A DNA stretch of 64,000 bases from Agromyces sp. 3263 (GTDB taxonomy: Bacteria; Actinomycetota; Actinomycetes; Actinomycetales; Microbacteriaceae), in contig NZ_JAVDUV010000001.1 in the NCBI RefSeq assembly GCF_031456545.1, positions 310,001 to 374,000 of the forward strand. The letters run 5' to 3'. Position 1 is the stretch's first letter; every line of letters begins with the position of its first letter. The notes beneath the pieces are model-generated. The model had not been told where the DNA came from, searched no databases, and worked only from the letters and a program-made list of their open reading frames with translations. Shown here in pieces: positions 63,170 through 64,000 of this stretch. The position numbers were made by a program, and so were the translations under genes.

Positions 63170-64000
63170 TCAGCCCTCGGCCGGCTCCTCCGACGCGGGC
63201 GGGAACACGGCCTGCTGCACCAGCTGGCGGATGTACTCGTAGTCGGGATCCTCCGGATCCACGCCGTTGTCCGGGACGAGCGGCACGTCGATCACGGGCA
63301 GTTCCTTCGTCTTCGACGCGAGGTTGACGAAGTACCCGAGCATTCCCTGCGGCACGTCGGTCTTCACGACCTGCGACCCGGCCGCCGCGATCTCCTGGAA
63401 CTTCGAGAGCACGTTCGCCGCATTGAACTGCGCGAGCACCGCCTCCTGGAGCTGCAGCTGACGGGCCATCCGGTCGTAGTCGCTCGTGCCGTGGCGGGAC
63501 CGCGCGTACCAGAGCGCGTGGTAGCCGTCGAGATGCTGCTCCCCGGCAGGGATCCACTCCGCAACGGTGGTGAAGGTCTCGTCGGCGTGGATCGGCACGT
63601 CCTCGGGAACGTTGATCGTCACGCCGCCCAGCGCGTCGATGAGTTGCTGGAATCCCGCCATGTCGATCAGCACGTAGTACTGGATCGGGAGCCCGGTGAT
63701 CCCCTCCGCGGCATCCCGCATCGCCTCGATGCCCGGTTCGGAGCCGTGCGAGACCGCGTCGGGGTACATGTCGGGGCTCTTCAGCTCGACCTCGGTGTAG
63801 ATCGAGTTGAGCATGCAGACGTCCACCTCGCAGCCGTCGATGGCTCCGTATCCCTCTGGATAGACCGAATTCAGGGGCGAGTCCTCGTTGAAGGGGACGT
63901 CGACCATGTTGCGCGGGAGGCCGATGGTGACGGCCTGGCCCGTCTCCGCGTCGATGCTCACCACCCGGATGCTGTCGGGCCGGAGCCCGTCGCGATCTGG
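63170..64000 (-). CDS. LytR-CpsA-Psr family protein, C-terminal part (5' end outside window)
   Basis: 276 residues are visible and the frame stays open to the right edge, so the membrane anchor and first part of the domain lie outside. LRPDSIRVVSIDAETGQAVT and GLPRNMVDVPFNEDSPLNSV (Arg for the pyrophosphate), YYVLIDMAGFQQLIDALGGV and LWYARSRHGTSDYDRMARQL are the LCP core motifs. LCP proteins transfer lipid-linked glycopolymers to peptidoglycan outside the membrane. It is the natural last step for the polysaccharide locus on its left. Confidence 0.93.
   Translation of the reverse strand, partial: PDRDGLRPDSIRVVSIDAETGQAVTIGLPRNMVDVPFNEDSPLNSVYPEGYGAIDGCEVDVCMLNSIYTEVELKSPDMYPDAVSHGSEPGIEAMRDAAEGITGLPIQYYVLIDMAGFQQLIDALGGVTINVPEDVPIHADETFTTVAEWIPAGEQHLDGYHALWYARSRHGTSDYDRMARQLQLQEAVLAQFNAANVLSKFQEIAAAGSQVVKTDVPQGMLGYFVNLASKTKELPVIDVPLVPDNGVDPEDPDYEYIRQLVQQAVFPPASEEPAEG

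Overview
The window is gene-dense, very GC-rich actinobacterial chromosome, most likely from the family Microbacteriaceae (an Agromyces-like organism is a reasonable guess, not proven). The signs are a WhiB2 regulator next to DUF3499, DUF5719 and a degenerate zincin, a MoxR/DUF58/DUF4129 operon, dTDP-rhamnose genes, actinobacterial -10 boxes of the TANNNT type, and heavy use of the heptamer GGATGCC/GGCATCC in genes and terminators. No tRNA, rRNA, CRISPR array, phage or insertion sequence was seen.

Layout. Positions 1-6.8 kb hold a membrane-associated module: the end of a GPDPase-type membrane protein, then DUF4129, DUF4350, MoxR ATPase and DUF58, chained by ATGA or near overlaps. Facing it is a SpoIIM-family protein, which diverges from an RDD protein across only 17 bp. 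Positions 6.9-15.6 kb hold S-adenosylhomocysteine hydrolase, phosphomannomutase, DUF3499, a zincin-family protein that has lost its HExxH motif, DUF5719, a 1042-residue glycosyltransferase/membrane fusion, and whiB2 with a well-formed promoter overlapped by a perfect palindrome. Positions 15.8-20.8 kb hold galE, a mini membrane protein, a GlxA-type regulator, manA and an acyl-CoA dehydrogenase.

From 20.9 kb to the right edge the window is a large cell-surface polysaccharide locus. It has two tandem O-antigen-ligase/polymerase-like proteins, about fourteen cytoplasmic glycosyltransferases of GT2 or GT4 type, and two polyprenyl-phosphate-sugar synthase-like GT2 proteins (one paired with DUF2304). 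It also has two MATE/Wzx-like flippases, a Wzm/Wzt-type ABC exporter, two acyltransferases, one methyltransferase and one sugar epimerase. Four large membrane proteins carry an early extracytoplasmic Asp-Glu pair, as GT-C transferases do. The locus ends with a secreted cell-wall-binding protein, the complete rmlA/C/B/D set and a LytR-CpsA-Psr ligase cut by the window edge.

Working model (inference): manA, manB, galE and rml supply nucleotide sugars. GT2/GT4 enzymes build lipid-linked chains. Chains leave by flippase plus ligase/polymerase or by the ABC exporter. GT-C-like proteins add side branches outside, using polyprenyl-phosphate sugars from the two GT2 synthases. Acyltransferases decorate, and the LCP protein links product to the wall. 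No initiating phosphoglycosyltransferase is in the window.

Two points run through the whole window. At least seven genes have a TANNNT box 6 or 7 bases before the start codon, which predicts leaderless mRNAs. The GGATGCC/GGCATCC heptamer is clearly thinner after about 38 kb, which may mark a transferred polysaccharide segment.
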